Made by a program: the position numbers and the translations under genes
The notes under the pieces: model-generated
Told to the model about the DNA's origin: nothing
Seen by the model: the letters and a program-made list of their open reading frames with translations, nothing else
Databases searched by the model: none
Assembly (NCBI RefSeq): GCF_042434745.1
Contig: NZ_JBHLSS010000030.1
Length of the DNA: 38,898 nucleotides
Reading direction: 5' to 3' (one strand)
Source: Azotobacter paspali
Lineage (GTDB): Bacteria; Pseudomonadota; Gammaproteobacteria; Pseudomonadales; Pseudomonadaceae
Part shown: piece by piece, positions 15,414 to 24,763 of the stretch
How positions within the stretch are numbered: position 1 is the first letter of the stretch
Layout of the letters: the number at the start of each line of letters is the position of its first letter

Positions 15414-18241
15414 TGTACACCCTCTATCAACGCGCCTACCTGGCCCACTGGCTGTCTCTCGCCCGGGAAGCGGAGCAATCGCTGACGCAAACGATCGCCA
15501 GCGCCAAGGTCGACATGAACCCGCATCAAGTCGATGCAGCCCTGTTCGCGCTGCGCTCGCCACTTTCCCAAGGCGTGTTGCTGGCGGACGAGGTCGGCCT
15601 CGGCAAGACCATCGAGGCCAGCCTGGTGCTGGCGCAGAAATGGGCCGAAAAGCGCTGCAGGCTGCTGCTGATCGTGCCGGCCACGCTGCGCAAGCAGTGG
15701 AGCCAGGAACTGTCCGACAAGTTCGCGTTGCCGTCCGTCATCCTGGAGGCTAAAAACTTCAACGGGGCCAGGAAGAGAGGCATCGGCAATCCCTTCGACA
15801 TTGAAGTCGCTTTCGGTTATCCCGCCGTGGCCGTTTGCTCATACGAGTTCGCAGCGCGTAAACAGCAAGAGCTGGGTCTGATCGAGTGGGACCTGGTGGT
15901 ATTCGATGAAGCGCACAAGCTGCGCAACATCTACAAGAACGACGGCGCAAAGACCGCCAAGGCGCTGGATGAGGCATTGAAAGGCTGCCCCAAGGTACTG
16001 CTTTCGGCCACCCCAATGCAGAATAACCTGCTGGAGCTGTATGGCCTGGTGTCGATCATCGACACGCGCTTCTTCGGCGATCTTGAATCCTTTAAGGCCC
16101 GTTACAGCAAGCCGAAGCTGGAGCCGGAAGAACTGGCACAGCTGCGCAAACGCCTGCAGAGCATCTGCAGTCGTACCCTGCGCCGGCAGGTTCAGGAAGA
16201 GGGCGGCATCAACTTCACCCGCCGCTACTCGATGACCGAACCCTACGATCCGAATCGGGACGAATTGGAACTCTACCAGAAGGTATCGGCCTACCTGCAG
16301 GACGAAGAGGTTCTGGCGATCAAGCCCGGTGCGCGACATCTGGTGACCCTGGTCATCCGCAAGATCCTGGCGTCCTCGTCCCACGCTATCCAGGGCACCC
16401 TGCAGCGGATGATCGAGCGCCTGGAAAACCGGCAGTCGCTGGCTGAAGCGCTGAGCGATTACGAAGAGCTAGACGATCTGGCCGACGCCAGCGGTGTGGA
16501 GGATGAGGACTTCATCGACCCCGTCGCCCTGCAGGCGGAAATCGACAAACTTAAAGACTTTCTCCGTCTGGCCGGAAGCATCGGCCACAATGCCAAAGGC
16601 GATGCGCTGCTGCGCGCGCTGGATCGGGCCTTCGACTCCACCGAACACCTGGGTGGCCAGCGCAAGGCGGTGATCTTCACCGAGTCGGTGCGCACCCAGT
16701 CCTGGCTGTTCGAGCAACTCGGTGCCGCCGGTTATCGCGACCGGATCGTGCTGCTCAACGGCACCAACGCCGATGCCGATTCCCAGCGGACCTACCGCGC
16801 CTGGCTGGAAAAGCACCAAGGGTCTTCCCGCATTTCCGGCTCGAAGAGCGCCGACATGAAGGCGGCACTGGTCGAGCGCTTCCGCGACCAGGCCAGCATC
16901 ATGATCTGCACCGAGGCCGGCGCCGAAGGCATCAACCTGCAGTTCTGCTCGCTGCTGATCAACTACGACCTGCCCTGGAACCCGCAGCGGGTCGAGCAGC
17001 GCATCGGCCGCGTGCATCGCTATGGCCAGAAGCACGACGTGGTGGTGGTGAACTTCATCAACAACGCCAACGTCGCCGACCGCCGCGTGTACGAACTGCT
17101 GAACCGCAAGTTCCAGCTGTTCGAGGGTGTATTCGGGGCTTCGGACGAGGTTCTCGGCTCCATCGAGTCCGGCGTGGATATCGAACGGCGCATCCACGAC
17201 ATCTATCAGAAGTGCCGCAGCGACGAGGAAATCGAGCGGGAGTTCGACGAGCTGCAGGCCCAGTTGCAAACCCAGATCGAGAAACGCAATCAGGATGCCC
17301 GCCGCTCGCTGCTGGAACACTTCGATGTCGATGTCGTAGCGCGCCTGAACATGCGCCGCGACCGAACACAGGCGGCACTCGACGACTATCAGCAGCGCCT
17401 GCTGCTGCTGGCGCGCATGAGCCTGCCGCAGGCCCGTTTCGACGGGGATCGCTTCGAACTGGACGGCCATTGGCATGACCCGAACTGGCAGCGGGTCGAA
17501 CAAGACGACGCCCGGTTCCTCCAGCCCCACGAGGGCATGGGCCGCGAGCTGATCGCAAAGGCCAAGGAACAGCTGGCGGCCCCCGCCGCTGCCGAACTGC
17601 TGTTCGGCTATTCGCCAACCGGCGACGGCCAGTATTCCGACCTGCTCGAGCTGCTTGACCAGTCCGGCGAGTTGGTGCTGGAAAAGCTCGTGCTCAGTAC
17701 GCCCAAGCAGCGGCGCGAGCATCTGCTGCTGGCCGGCTGCAGCGACGGCGGCCAACTGCTGGACGAGCGCACCTGCGAGCGCCTGCTGCTGCTCAAGTCC
17801 GAGGAGCGATCAAGCGTCCCGACCTTCCAGCATGAATCGATTTTGCAAGAACAGCTCGAAGTCATGCGGGCAAATTGTCTGAAACAGGCCGAGGCCGCCA
17901 ACGAAACATATTTCGAGGAAGAGACCGAAAAGCTCGAGCGCTGGGCCGAGGACAAGCGTATCGGCCTGGATATCCGCATCAGGCAGCTCGACCAGGAAAT
18001 CAAGGAAGCGCGCAAGGCGGTACGCCAACTGGAAACCCTGCAGGAAAAGATGAGCGCCAAGAAGGCCCTGAAAAAGCTCGAACGCGAGCGCGACGACCTG
18101 ATGCTCGCCTACCACGAGGAAAAGAAGAAAATCGAAGCCGAGGAAGACCGTCTGCTCGAAGACATCGAGCAGAACCTGGAACTCAGCGTGCGGCACGAGC
18201 GCCTGTTCAGCCTGCGCTGGCGCCTGGAGGGCACACCATGA
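15413..18241 (+). CDS. SNF2-family DEAD/DEAH helicase with coiled-coil tail
   Basis: 942 residues. Superfamily 2 motifs are intact: DEVGLGKT (59-66, Walker A), a VPATLRKQW segment, VVFDEAHKLRN (DEAH at 165-168, Walker B), LLSATPMQNN (SAT at 198-200), AGAEGINLQF and QRIGRVHRYGQ (from 529, arginine fingers). This is the SNF2/HepA pattern of double-stranded-DNA translocases. Residues about 820-925 are a charged heptad-like coiled coil (EEETEKLERWAEDKR... AKKALKKLERERDDL). No nuclease motif was recognised. It resembles the DrmD-type helicases of defence islands. The stop overlaps the next gene's ATG as ATGA, so the operon is tightly coupled. Confidence 0.9.
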   Translation: MYTLYQRAYLAHWLSLAREAEQSLTQTIASAKVDMNPHQVDAALFALRSPLSQGVLLADEVGLGKTIEASLVLAQKWAEKRCRLLLIVPATLRKQWSQELSDKFALPSVILEAKNFNGARKRGIGNPFDIEVAFGYPAVAVCSYEFAARKQQELGLIEWDLVVFDEAHKLRNIYKNDGAKTAKALDEALKGCPKVLLSATPMQNNLLELYGLVSIIDTRFFGDLESFKARYSKPKLEPEELAQLRKRLQSICSRTLRRQVQEEGGINFTRRYSMTEPYDPNRDELELYQKVSAYLQDEEVLAIKPGARHLVTLVIRKILASSSHAIQGTLQRMIERLENRQSLAEALSDYEELDDLADASGVEDEDFIDPVALQAEIDKLKDFLRLAGSIGHNAKGDALLRALDRAFDSTEHLGGQRKAVIFTESVRTQSWLFEQLGAAGYRDRIVLLNGTNADADSQRTYRAWLEKHQGSSRISGSKSADMKAALVERFRDQASIMICTEAGAEGINLQFCSLLINYDLPWNPQRVEQRIGRVHRYGQKHDVVVVNFINNANVADRRVYELLNRKFQLFEGVFGASDEVLGSIESGVDIERRIHDIYQKCRSDEEIEREFDELQAQLQTQIEKRNQDARRSLLEHFDVDVVARLNMRRDRTQAALDDYQQRLLLLARMSLPQARFDGDRFELDGHWHDPNWQRVEQDDARFLQPHEGMGRELIAKAKEQLAAPAAAELLFGYSPTGDGQYSDLLELLDQSGELVLEKLVLSTPKQRREHLLLAGCSDGGQLLDERTCERLLLLKSEERSSVPTFQHESILQEQLEVMRANCLKQAEAANETYFEEETEKLERWAEDKRIGLDIRIRQLDQEIKEARKAVRQLETLQEKMSAKKALKKLERERDDLMLAYHEEKKKIEAEEDRLLEDIEQNLELSVRHERLFSLRWRLEGTP

Positions 18242-19512
18242 TCAACACCACGGAACTGGTGCGCGAGCTGATCTACCAGATCCGCCTCGGCGAGGATTCG
18301 GCCTACGAGTTCAAGGCGGTGACCATTCACGACAACAAGGTCACCAAGCCCCACCGCGACAGTGTGGCCGACGAGCTGGCTGCCTTCGCCAACGGCAGCG
18401 GCGGCGTGTTGCTGCTTGGCGTCAACGACAAGACCCGTGACGTGGAAGGGATCGAGTGCGAGCAACTGGACACGGTGGAGTTGTGGCTGACCAACCTGGC
18501 CAGCCAGGCCATCGACCCGCCGCTGCCCATCGAGACGCGGCGGGTGGAAATTCCCGACCGCCAGGGCAACCTCAGGCCGCTGGTCTGGGTTCGGGTGGCA
18601 AAAAGCCTGTTCGTCCACCGCAGCCCCCACGGCTACTTCCACCGGGTCGGCTCCAGCAAGCGGGAGATGTCGCCCGAACTGCTCGCCCGGCTGTTCCAGC
18701 AGCGCAGCATGGTGAGGCTGATCCGCTTCGACGAGCAACTGGTGCCCAACGCCGGCCCGGACGACATCGACCCGGCGCTGAAAGCCCGCTTCCTGCGCGG
18801 CGACTTGCCGGAGGCGCTGCAGCTGAAGAAGCTCTACCTGCTGCTGGAAGACGAGAACCGCCAGCCGCGCCTGACCGTCACCGGCGTGCTGCTGCTGACT
18901 CGCCGTCCGGCCGACTTCCTCTCCTCGGCCTATGTGCAGTGCGTGGCCTATTCCGGCCGCGAACGCAACGCCGAATACCAGCTGGACGCCCAGGATTGCG
19001 ACGGCCCGGTGGACGAGCAGATCCAGCAGGCCTTCGCCTTCGTCCGGCGCAACATGCGCGTCGAGGCGGTCAAGCGCCCCGGTCGCATCGACATTCCCCA
19101 GTACGACCTGGGCGCGGTCTACGAGGCGCTGGTCAATGCCGTGGCGCACCGCGACTACGCCATGCACGGTGCGCGCATCCGCGTGCACCTGTTCGCCGAC
19201 CGGCTGGAAATCTCCACCCCCGGCGGGCTGCCCAACAGCCTGACAGTGGAGAGCATGGACGCCAACAGCATCAGCCGCAACGAAACCTTGGTGAACCTGC
19301 TCAGCCGCTACTACCCGGCCGACCCGGTGAGCCGCCGGCAGAACTTGATCGAGCGGCGCGGCGAAGGCGTGCCGACCATCCTCGCCGCCAGCCAGCGACT
19401 GTCCCTGCGTCGCCCGCTCTTCGAGCAGATCGACCATACCGAACTGAAACTGACGATCTACGCCGCCAGCCGCGCAAGCAACGGGCTGGTGGCGCAGTTC
19501 GACGACGAATAA
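18238..19512 (+). CDS. AlbA_2/Schlafen-type putative ATP-binding protein
   Basis: 424 residues. The N-terminal domain (about 15-130) has the AlbA_2/AAA_4 pattern: EDSAYEFKAV, RDSVADELAAFANGSGGVLLLGVNDKT, and later HGYFHRVGSSKREMS. The C-terminal half has a GHKL-like helical block, YEALVNAVAHRDYAMHG (near 296-312), and LFADRLEISTPGGLP, typical of the HATPase_c_4 domain annotated as 'putative transcriptional regulator / ATP-binding protein'. Such proteins occur in defence islands beside helicases and methylases, and the AlbA_2 domain is linked to nucleic-acid binding. Its role here could be NTP-dependent regulation or RNA targeting. Start ATG 18238 overlaps the helicase stop by 4 bp; the longer upstream frame is a shadow. 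Confidence 0.85.
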   Translation: MINTTELVRELIYQIRLGEDSAYEFKAVTIHDNKVTKPHRDSVADELAAFANGSGGVLLLGVNDKTRDVEGIECEQLDTVELWLTNLASQAIDPPLPIETRRVEIPDRQGNLRPLVWVRVAKSLFVHRSPHGYFHRVGSSKREMSPELLARLFQQRSMVRLIRFDEQLVPNAGPDDIDPALKARFLRGDLPEALQLKKLYLLLEDENRQPRLTVTGVLLLTRRPADFLSSAYVQCVAYSGRERNAEYQLDAQDCDGPVDEQIQQAFAFVRRNMRVEAVKRPGRIDIPQYDLGAVYEALVNAVAHRDYAMHGARIRVHLFADRLEISTPGGLPNSLTVESMDANSISRNETLVNLLSRYYPADPVSRRQNLIERRGEGVPTILAASQRLSLRRPLFEQIDHTELKLTIYAASRASNGLVAQFDDE

Positions 19513-19526
19513 GGCCGTACCCCGTA

Positions 19527-21155
19527 ATGAGCGAAAAAACCAGACTGGAGCTGACCTGGATCGGCAAGGACAAGCGTCCGCGCCTGGAACCGCGCATCCT
19601 GATCGAGGACAAGGCACTGTCCTACCGCGCCGAAGCATCCACCCCGCTGCAGGGCGACCTGCTGGCGGACGAACGGCCGCCGAGTTTTCACGACAACCTG
19701 CTGATCCAGGGCGACAACCTGCTGGCGCTCAAGGCGCTGGAGTCGAAATATGCCGGCGAGGTGAAGTGCGTGTTCATCGACCCGCCGTACAACACCGGCA
19801 GCGCCTTCACCCACTACGACGATGGCCTCGAACATTCGCTGTGGCTGACCATGATGCGTGATCGGCTGGAAATCATCCGCAACTTGCTGGCGGACGAGGG
19901 CTCGTTGTGGATCACCATCGACGACAACGAAGCGCACTATTTGAAGGTGTTGTGCGATGAGGTGTTTGGTCGCAGAAATTTTGTGGCCAACATTGTTTGG
20001 CAAAAGCGCACGTCAAGAGAAAATCGGGCTGCAGTCGGATCGGCCCATGATCATTTGCTTATATATGCAAAGTGCGGCGCAGTGGATTGGAAGTCCACCC
20101 GGCAGCTTCTGCCAGCGAACAACGCAGGGTATGCAAATCCAGACAATGACCCTCGCGGGGAGTGGCGCTCTATTCCTTTTAGTGCGCAAGGTCATCGTCC
20201 GAACCAAATGTATAAAATCAAAACGGCGAGTGGTGATTTTGTTGACCCTCCAAAAGGCCGGTGTTGGGGCGCTACTGAGCCGGTCTACTTGGAGTATCTG
20301 AAAGATAACCGAGTTTATTTTCCTAATGGTGGAGCAGGAAAACCAAGAATCAAGCAGTTCCGAGGAGAAGAAAAAGGCCTTGTGCCAATGACTTGGTGGG
20401 ATGCTGAATTTGCTGGTGACAATGAAGCCGCAAAAAAAGAGATCCTAGCTCTGTTTCCTGACGATGAGCCGTTTGGCACCCCAAAGCCAGAACAGCTTTT
20501 AGAACGAGTGATACACATAGCTACTCGCCCCGGCGACCTCGTACTCGACTCCTTCGCCGGTTCCGGCACCACCGGCGCGGTGGCGCACAAGATGGGTCGG
20601 CGCTGGATCATGGTCGAGCTGGGCGAGCACTGCCATACCCATATCGTGCCGCGCCTGAGGAAGGTCATCGACGGCGAGGACCAGGGCGGCATCAGCAAGG
20701 CGGTGAACTGGCAGGGCGGCGGCGGTTTCCGCTACCTGCGCCTGGCGCCGTCGCTGCTGAAGAAGGACCAGTGGGGCAACTGGGTGATCAACCCGGCCTA
20801 CAACGCGGAGATGCTCGCCGAGGCCATGTGCAAGCACATGGGCTTCACCTACGCGCCGAGCCAGACCCATTACTGGATGCACGGCCACAGCAGCGAGACG
20901 GACTTCATCTACGTCACCACCGGCAGCCTGAGCCACGACCAGTTGCGCCTGATCGGCGAGGAAGTCGGCAGCGAGCGCAGCCTGCTGATCTGCTGCAAGG
21001 CCTTCATGGCCGATGCCGAAGCCTTCCCCAACCTGACCCTGAAAAAGATTCCCAGGGCCATCCTCGGCAAGTGCGAGTGGGATCATGACGACTACAGCTT
21101 CAGCATCGATCTGCTGGCCGAGACGCCGGACGACGAACCGCTCGAAGACCAATAA
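19527..21155 (+). CDS. Beta-class site-specific DNA methyltransferase (Mod-like)
   Basis: 542 residues. Motif IV DPPY (85-88, in FIDPPYNTGSAFTHYDDG) comes before motif I FAGSGTT (343-349, in LVLDSFAGSGTTGAVAHKMGRRW), so the order is beta class and the region between (about 138-333) is the target-recognition domain. Type III Mod proteins share this plan, and about 150 extra residues follow motif I. The recognition segment is AT-rich: bases 19981-20520 are about 49% GC by hand count, while sampled flanking lines range from 58% to 73%. Modification is probably N6-adenine or N4-cytosine; the target is not predictable. It starts 14 bp after the ATPase gene with a weak site, and the Res-like gene follows after 16 bp. 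Confidence 0.92.
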   Translation: MSEKTRLELTWIGKDKRPRLEPRILIEDKALSYRAEASTPLQGDLLADERPPSFHDNLLIQGDNLLALKALESKYAGEVKCVFIDPPYNTGSAFTHYDDGLEHSLWLTMMRDRLEIIRNLLADEGSLWITIDDNEAHYLKVLCDEVFGRRNFVANIVWQKRTSRENRAAVGSAHDHLLIYAKCGAVDWKSTRQLLPANNAGYANPDNDPRGEWRSIPFSAQGHRPNQMYKIKTASGDFVDPPKGRCWGATEPVYLEYLKDNRVYFPNGGAGKPRIKQFRGEEKGLVPMTWWDAEFAGDNEAAKKEILALFPDDEPFGTPKPEQLLERVIHIATRPGDLVLDSFAGSGTTGAVAHKMGRRWIMVELGEHCHTHIVPRLRKVIDGEDQGGISKAVNWQGGGGFRYLRLAPSLLKKDQWGNWVINPAYNAEMLAEAMCKHMGFTYAPSQTHYWMHGHSSETDFIYVTTGSLSHDQLRLIGEEVGSERSLLICCKAFMADAEAFPNLTLKKIPRAILGKCEWDHDDYSFSIDLLAETPDDEPLEDQ

Positions 21156-21171
21156 CGGAAAGGAAACTGTC

Positions 21172-23955
21172 ATGGCTGAGCCGCTCGATGGCCAGAAAGT
21201 AGCCAACCAGCTCACCGCGCGCCTGTCGCTGCGCAAGCCCCAGCGCGAATCTCTGCACACCCTGGCCGACCTGCTCGGCCAGTTGCCGCTGAGCAAGGAA
21301 CCGGACCTGCAGCATTGGCTGCAGGTGATCCGCCAGCACTATCCGACCATGCAGGCCTTCGAGCGCGACTTTCCCTCGCTGTGCTTCGCCCTGGCCACCG
21401 GGGTGGGCAAGACCCGCCTGATGGGCGCGATGATCGCCTGGCTGTTCATCACCGGGCGCAGCCGGCACTTCCTGGTGCTGGCGCCGAACCTGACCATCTA
21501 CGAGAAGCTGAAGCAGGACTTCAGCCTCGGCCATCCCAAGTACGTGTTCGCCGGCATCCCGGAAATGGCCAATACCCCGCCCGTCGTGGTGACCGGCGAG
21601 GACTACGAGGACGGGCGCGGCGTGCGCCTGGACTATGCGGTGCCGGCCACGCTCTCGGGCGACCTGCTCGGCGCCGACGCCAGCCTGCACATCAACATCT
21701 TCAACATCGCCAAGATCAACGCCCGCGACAACAAGAAGGGCGCCGCCAAGTCGGTTACCGCCAAGGTGCGCCGCCTGCAGGAATACCTGGGCGAGTCCTA
21801 TTTCGACCACCTCGCCGGCCTGCCCGATCTGGTGGTGCTGATGGACGAGGCCCATCGCTATTACGCCGACGCCGGCGCCAAGGCGATCAACGACCTCAAG
21901 CCGGTGCTGGGCATCGAGCTGACCGCCACGCCGAAGACCGTCGGCGCCAAACCGCGGCCGTTCGGCAATGTGGTCTATCACTACCCGCTGTCCTGCGCGC
22001 TCAAGGACGGCTATGTGAAGATCCCCGCGGTGGCCACCCGCAAGGATTTCCGCACCGACCAGTACGGCCAGGAGGCGCTGGAAACCATCAAGCTGGAGGA
22101 TGGCATCCACCACCACGAATACGTCAAGGTCGAGCTGGAGAACTACGCCCGTAGCCATGGGGTACGTGCCGTCAAGCCGTTCATGCTGGTGGTGGCGCAG
22201 GATACGGCACATGCCGCCGCGATTCGCGCCCGCATCGAGTCAGAGGAGTTCTTCGGCGGTCGCTACCGGGGCCGGGTAATCGAGGTGCACTCCAACCAGT
22301 CCGGCGAGGAGTCGGACGAGTCGATGCAGCGCCTGCTGGCGGTGGAGCACGACGAAACCACCGAGGTGGTCGTCCACGTCAACAAGCTCAAGGAGGGCTG
22401 GGACGTGACCAACCTCTACACCATCGTGCCGCTGCGCGCCTCGGCCTCGGAAATTCTCACCGAGCAAACCATCGGCCGCGGCCTGCGCCTGCCCTATGGC
22501 AAGCGCACCGGCGTCGATGCCGTGGACCGCCTGTGCATCATTGCCCACGACCGCTTCCAGGAAATCGTCGACCGCGCCAGTCGGGACGATTCGCTGATCC
22601 ACGAGAAGGTCTATATCGGTAGTGGAGACGATGCCGACATTCCTGATCGCGAGCCGCAACTGGTTGAATCCGCCTCCGTCTCCGTCGTGTGGGCTGCCGA
22701 CCGGGAGGCCGGTTCGGCGGCCGAAAGCGCCGGTCGCTACCAGGTGCAGGTAAAGACGGAGCAGCAAGCAAAGATTGCCGAGGCGGCCATCAAGGCCGTG
22801 CAGGAGGAGGCGCGCAAAGTCTCCTCCAGCGAACGGCTGAAAGACGAGGAGGTACAGCAACGGCTGGTCAGGCGTGTACAGCGTGCGCTGGAGGAGCAGC
22901 GCCCTGCACAGCAGCAACTGGACGGCCTGGAGGACGAGACGGCGCCGAGCGCCGAGGACATCGAGACCCTGGTGCGCAGCGTGACGGAGAAAGCCGTCGA
23001 GCTAACCATCGATGTGCCGCATATCGCCGTGCTGCCGACCCGCGAGGTGAACTATGGCTTTCCGGATTTCGATCTGCAGCATCTGGACAAGATCAGGTTC
23101 GAGCCGGTCAGCCAGGAAATGCTCCTACGCCATCTGGAGAACGACCAAAGCGCCAGCATTCAGTGGGGCAGCCAGGAGGCTCGCGAAGCGCGCCCGGAGG
23201 ATTACCTGGTGCGCCGTCTGCTCGACCGGGACGAGGTGGACTACGACCTCTACGCAGATCTTCTCTACAAGCTGGCAGGCCAGGTGATCGCGCATTTGCG
23301 CGGCTATCTGGCGGATGAGGAGGCGGTGGAGAACGTGCTGCTCTACTGGCAGAAACAGCTCGGCGATTTCATCTGGGCGCAGATGGGCGAGAAGCAGTGG
23401 ACGACGCCCTGCGACTATCAGGGCAAGGTCATCCCCGGCTTCGATGTGCTCCGGCCGGCGACCTACACGCTGGCTGCAGGCGAGAAGCCCCGCCATTTCC
23501 GCGCACCGATCACCGACAAGCGCGCCGTTCGCCAGATGGTGTTCGAGGGCTTCCAGCGTTGTTGCTTCCCCTATCAGAAGTTCGATTCGGTAGATGGCGA
23601 GTGGCGTCTGGCCCAGGTGCTGGAAGACGACGCCAGCGTGCTCAAGTGGATGAAGCCCGCGCCGGGGCAGTTCCGCATCGAATACCGGAACGGTCAGAAC
23701 TACGAGCCGGATTTCGTGGTGGAGACCGCGACGAGCTACCTGATCGTCGAGCCCAAACGCGCCGATCAGATCGATCAAGGTGATGTGCAGGCCAAAGCAA
23801 GCGCCGCGATGCGCTGGTGCAGCTATGCCAACCAACATGCGCGTGAGCATGGAGCCAAGCCCTGGTGCTATTTGCTGGTGCCGGACGACCAGATCGTCAT
23901 TGGTGTGAGCCTAGCCAGACTGAAAGCGGAGTTTTGCCTGAACGACAATGACTGA
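21172..23955 (+). CDS. Type III restriction Res-like helicase-nuclease
   Basis: 927 residues. The start MAEPLDGQKV has GGAAAGGAAA upstream. The helicase core has ALATGVGKTRL (ATGVGKT 75-81), LVLAPNLTIYEKLKQDF, VVLMDEAHRYY (DEAH 225-228), GIELTATPKT, VHVNKLKEGWDVTNLYTIVPLRA and EQTIGRGLRLPYGKR, which is the ResIII/type III Res arrangement. The C-terminus holds a PD-(D/E)XK site: YEPDFVVE (Asp847) and IVEPKRA (Glu860, Lys862). With the preceding methyltransferase it forms a Mod/Res-like pair. Unlike classical type III systems, the operon also carries a SNF2 helicase and an AlbA_2 ATPase. Its GC matches the chromosome, except for the methylase recognition segment. Confidence 0.92.
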   Translation: MAEPLDGQKVANQLTARLSLRKPQRESLHTLADLLGQLPLSKEPDLQHWLQVIRQHYPTMQAFERDFPSLCFALATGVGKTRLMGAMIAWLFITGRSRHFLVLAPNLTIYEKLKQDFSLGHPKYVFAGIPEMANTPPVVVTGEDYEDGRGVRLDYAVPATLSGDLLGADASLHINIFNIAKINARDNKKGAAKSVTAKVRRLQEYLGESYFDHLAGLPDLVVLMDEAHRYYADAGAKAINDLKPVLGIELTATPKTVGAKPRPFGNVVYHYPLSCALKDGYVKIPAVATRKDFRTDQYGQEALETIKLEDGIHHHEYVKVELENYARSHGVRAVKPFMLVVAQDTAHAAAIRARIESEEFFGGRYRGRVIEVHSNQSGEESDESMQRLLAVEHDETTEVVVHVNKLKEGWDVTNLYTIVPLRASASEILTEQTIGRGLRLPYGKRTGVDAVDRLCIIAHDRFQEIVDRASRDDSLIHEKVYIGSGDDADIPDREPQLVESASVSVVWAADREAGSAAESAGRYQVQVKTEQQAKIAEAAIKAVQEEARKVSSSERLKDEEVQQRLVRRVQRALEEQRPAQQQLDGLEDETAPSAEDIETLVRSVTEKAVELTIDVPHIAVLPTREVNYGFPDFDLQHLDKIRFEPVSQEMLLRHLENDQSASIQWGSQEAREARPEDYLVRRLLDRDEVDYDLYADLLYKLAGQVIAHLRGYLADEEAVENVLLYWQKQLGDFIWAQMGEKQWTTPCDYQGKVIPGFDVLRPATYTLAAGEKPRHFRAPITDKRAVRQMVFEGFQRCCFPYQKFDSVDGEWRLAQVLEDDASVLKWMKPAPGQFRIEYRNGQNYEPDFVVETATSYLIVEPKRADQIDQGDVQAKASAAMRWCSYANQHAREHGAKPWCYLLVPDDQIVIGVSLARLKAEFCLNDND

Positions 23956-24001
23956 CGGCCAGACTGTGGCAATCCGAGGCCAGTGTGGGCATGACCTGAC
24001 T

Positions 24002-24372
24002 CTACGCCGCCCGCACCTCGAACGCACGGCAGCCCCAAGCCGGCAAGTCGAGGTAGAGGCCGCGGGCGGCGAGGTCGGTGCCATCGCGTTCGTAGCGCGC
24101 CGGGCCGAGCCGGTCGCGCAGGTACCAGTCGCACCCGGCGAGATCGTCCCACGGCAACCTGACGAATCCCTGGCTCGGATGGTCGGCGTAGTTCACCGCG
24201 ACCAAGCGCCGGCGTCCCCCCGGACCGCTCCAGGCGAAGGCGATCAGCGCATCGTGGCTACGATTGCCGGCCCAGGCGGGATCGGTGTCGAGCAGTTGCC
24301 AGCGCCCCTCGTGCATGGCGGTATCCTGCAACGGGTAATACGATCAGCGTAGAAGGCGGCGAGCACGTCGTC
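24002..24372 (-). pseudogene. Frameshifted C-terminal remnant of a GH13-like glycosidase gene
   Basis: Reading leftward, one frame encodes DDVLAAFYADR (24372-24340) and a second frame continues YYPLQDTAMHEGRWQLLDTDPAWAGN... through FVRLPWDDLAGCDWYLRDRLG to a TAG at 24002. The join near 24340-24346 is a one-base frameshift. The text resembles the C-terminal beta-sandwich end of alpha-amylase-family enzymes (LVAVNYADHPSQGFVRL...). No catalytic (beta/alpha)8 barrel remains upstream, where the sequence turns AT-rich. Its truncated state next to the defence operon suggests that it marks a site of past insertion or deletion. Confidence 0.55.
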
Positions 24373-24763
24373 CCGTTTCCGTCCGGGGTCCGACCCGCCG
24401 GGGGCCGTGTCGATTCCGCTGCCGCGGGCCGACCGCCCCGGTCCGCGTATTTCGGCAGGCCAATCCTCCTGTCTTGCGTCCCGCCCGACGGGAAACAACT
24501 TCCCGAAAAAGCCTCTTGATAAGCAGTCGCTGGATAAATCTTTATGTAAGTAAATATTCGAGCGGCAAAAAGGCGAACAGCGGCTTTCCCCATATGCCAT
24601 ATGTAAAAAATTGTAAGCCGCCACCTGTTCGGCGGCCAGGGCGCGAGTCCTGCCGCGCCCCCGAGGCGCGCCCTGGAAGACAGGCACGGCGCGGGATATA
24701 GCGCTGCGACATCAGTGTAGCAGAGCCCCTTCCGGGACAATCGGCAGGGACGAACTCCGTTGC
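24373..24763. other. Non-coding AT-rich stretch with a GC-rich hairpin
   Basis: No convincing gene is seen. Bases about 24500-24620 are AT-rich (TAAGTAAATATTCG, CATATGCCATATG) compared with the surroundings. A perfect 10-bp inverted repeat CCAGGGCGCG (24636-24645) / CGCGCCCTGG (24667-24676) with a 21-nt loop follows. The open frames across it have atypical composition and cross the pseudogene junction, so they are not reported. Confidence 0.5.

Noticed and set aside
20431..20439. Seven-A tract in the methyltransferase as a phase-variation site
   Set aside because: Short for slippage-driven switching and explained by the AT-rich recognition segment.
24244..24740. Overlapping minus-strand frames upstream of the GH13 remnant
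   Set aside because: They cross the frameshift junction and AT-rich spacer, and only about 11 codons resemble the enzyme; treated as part of the pseudogene region.
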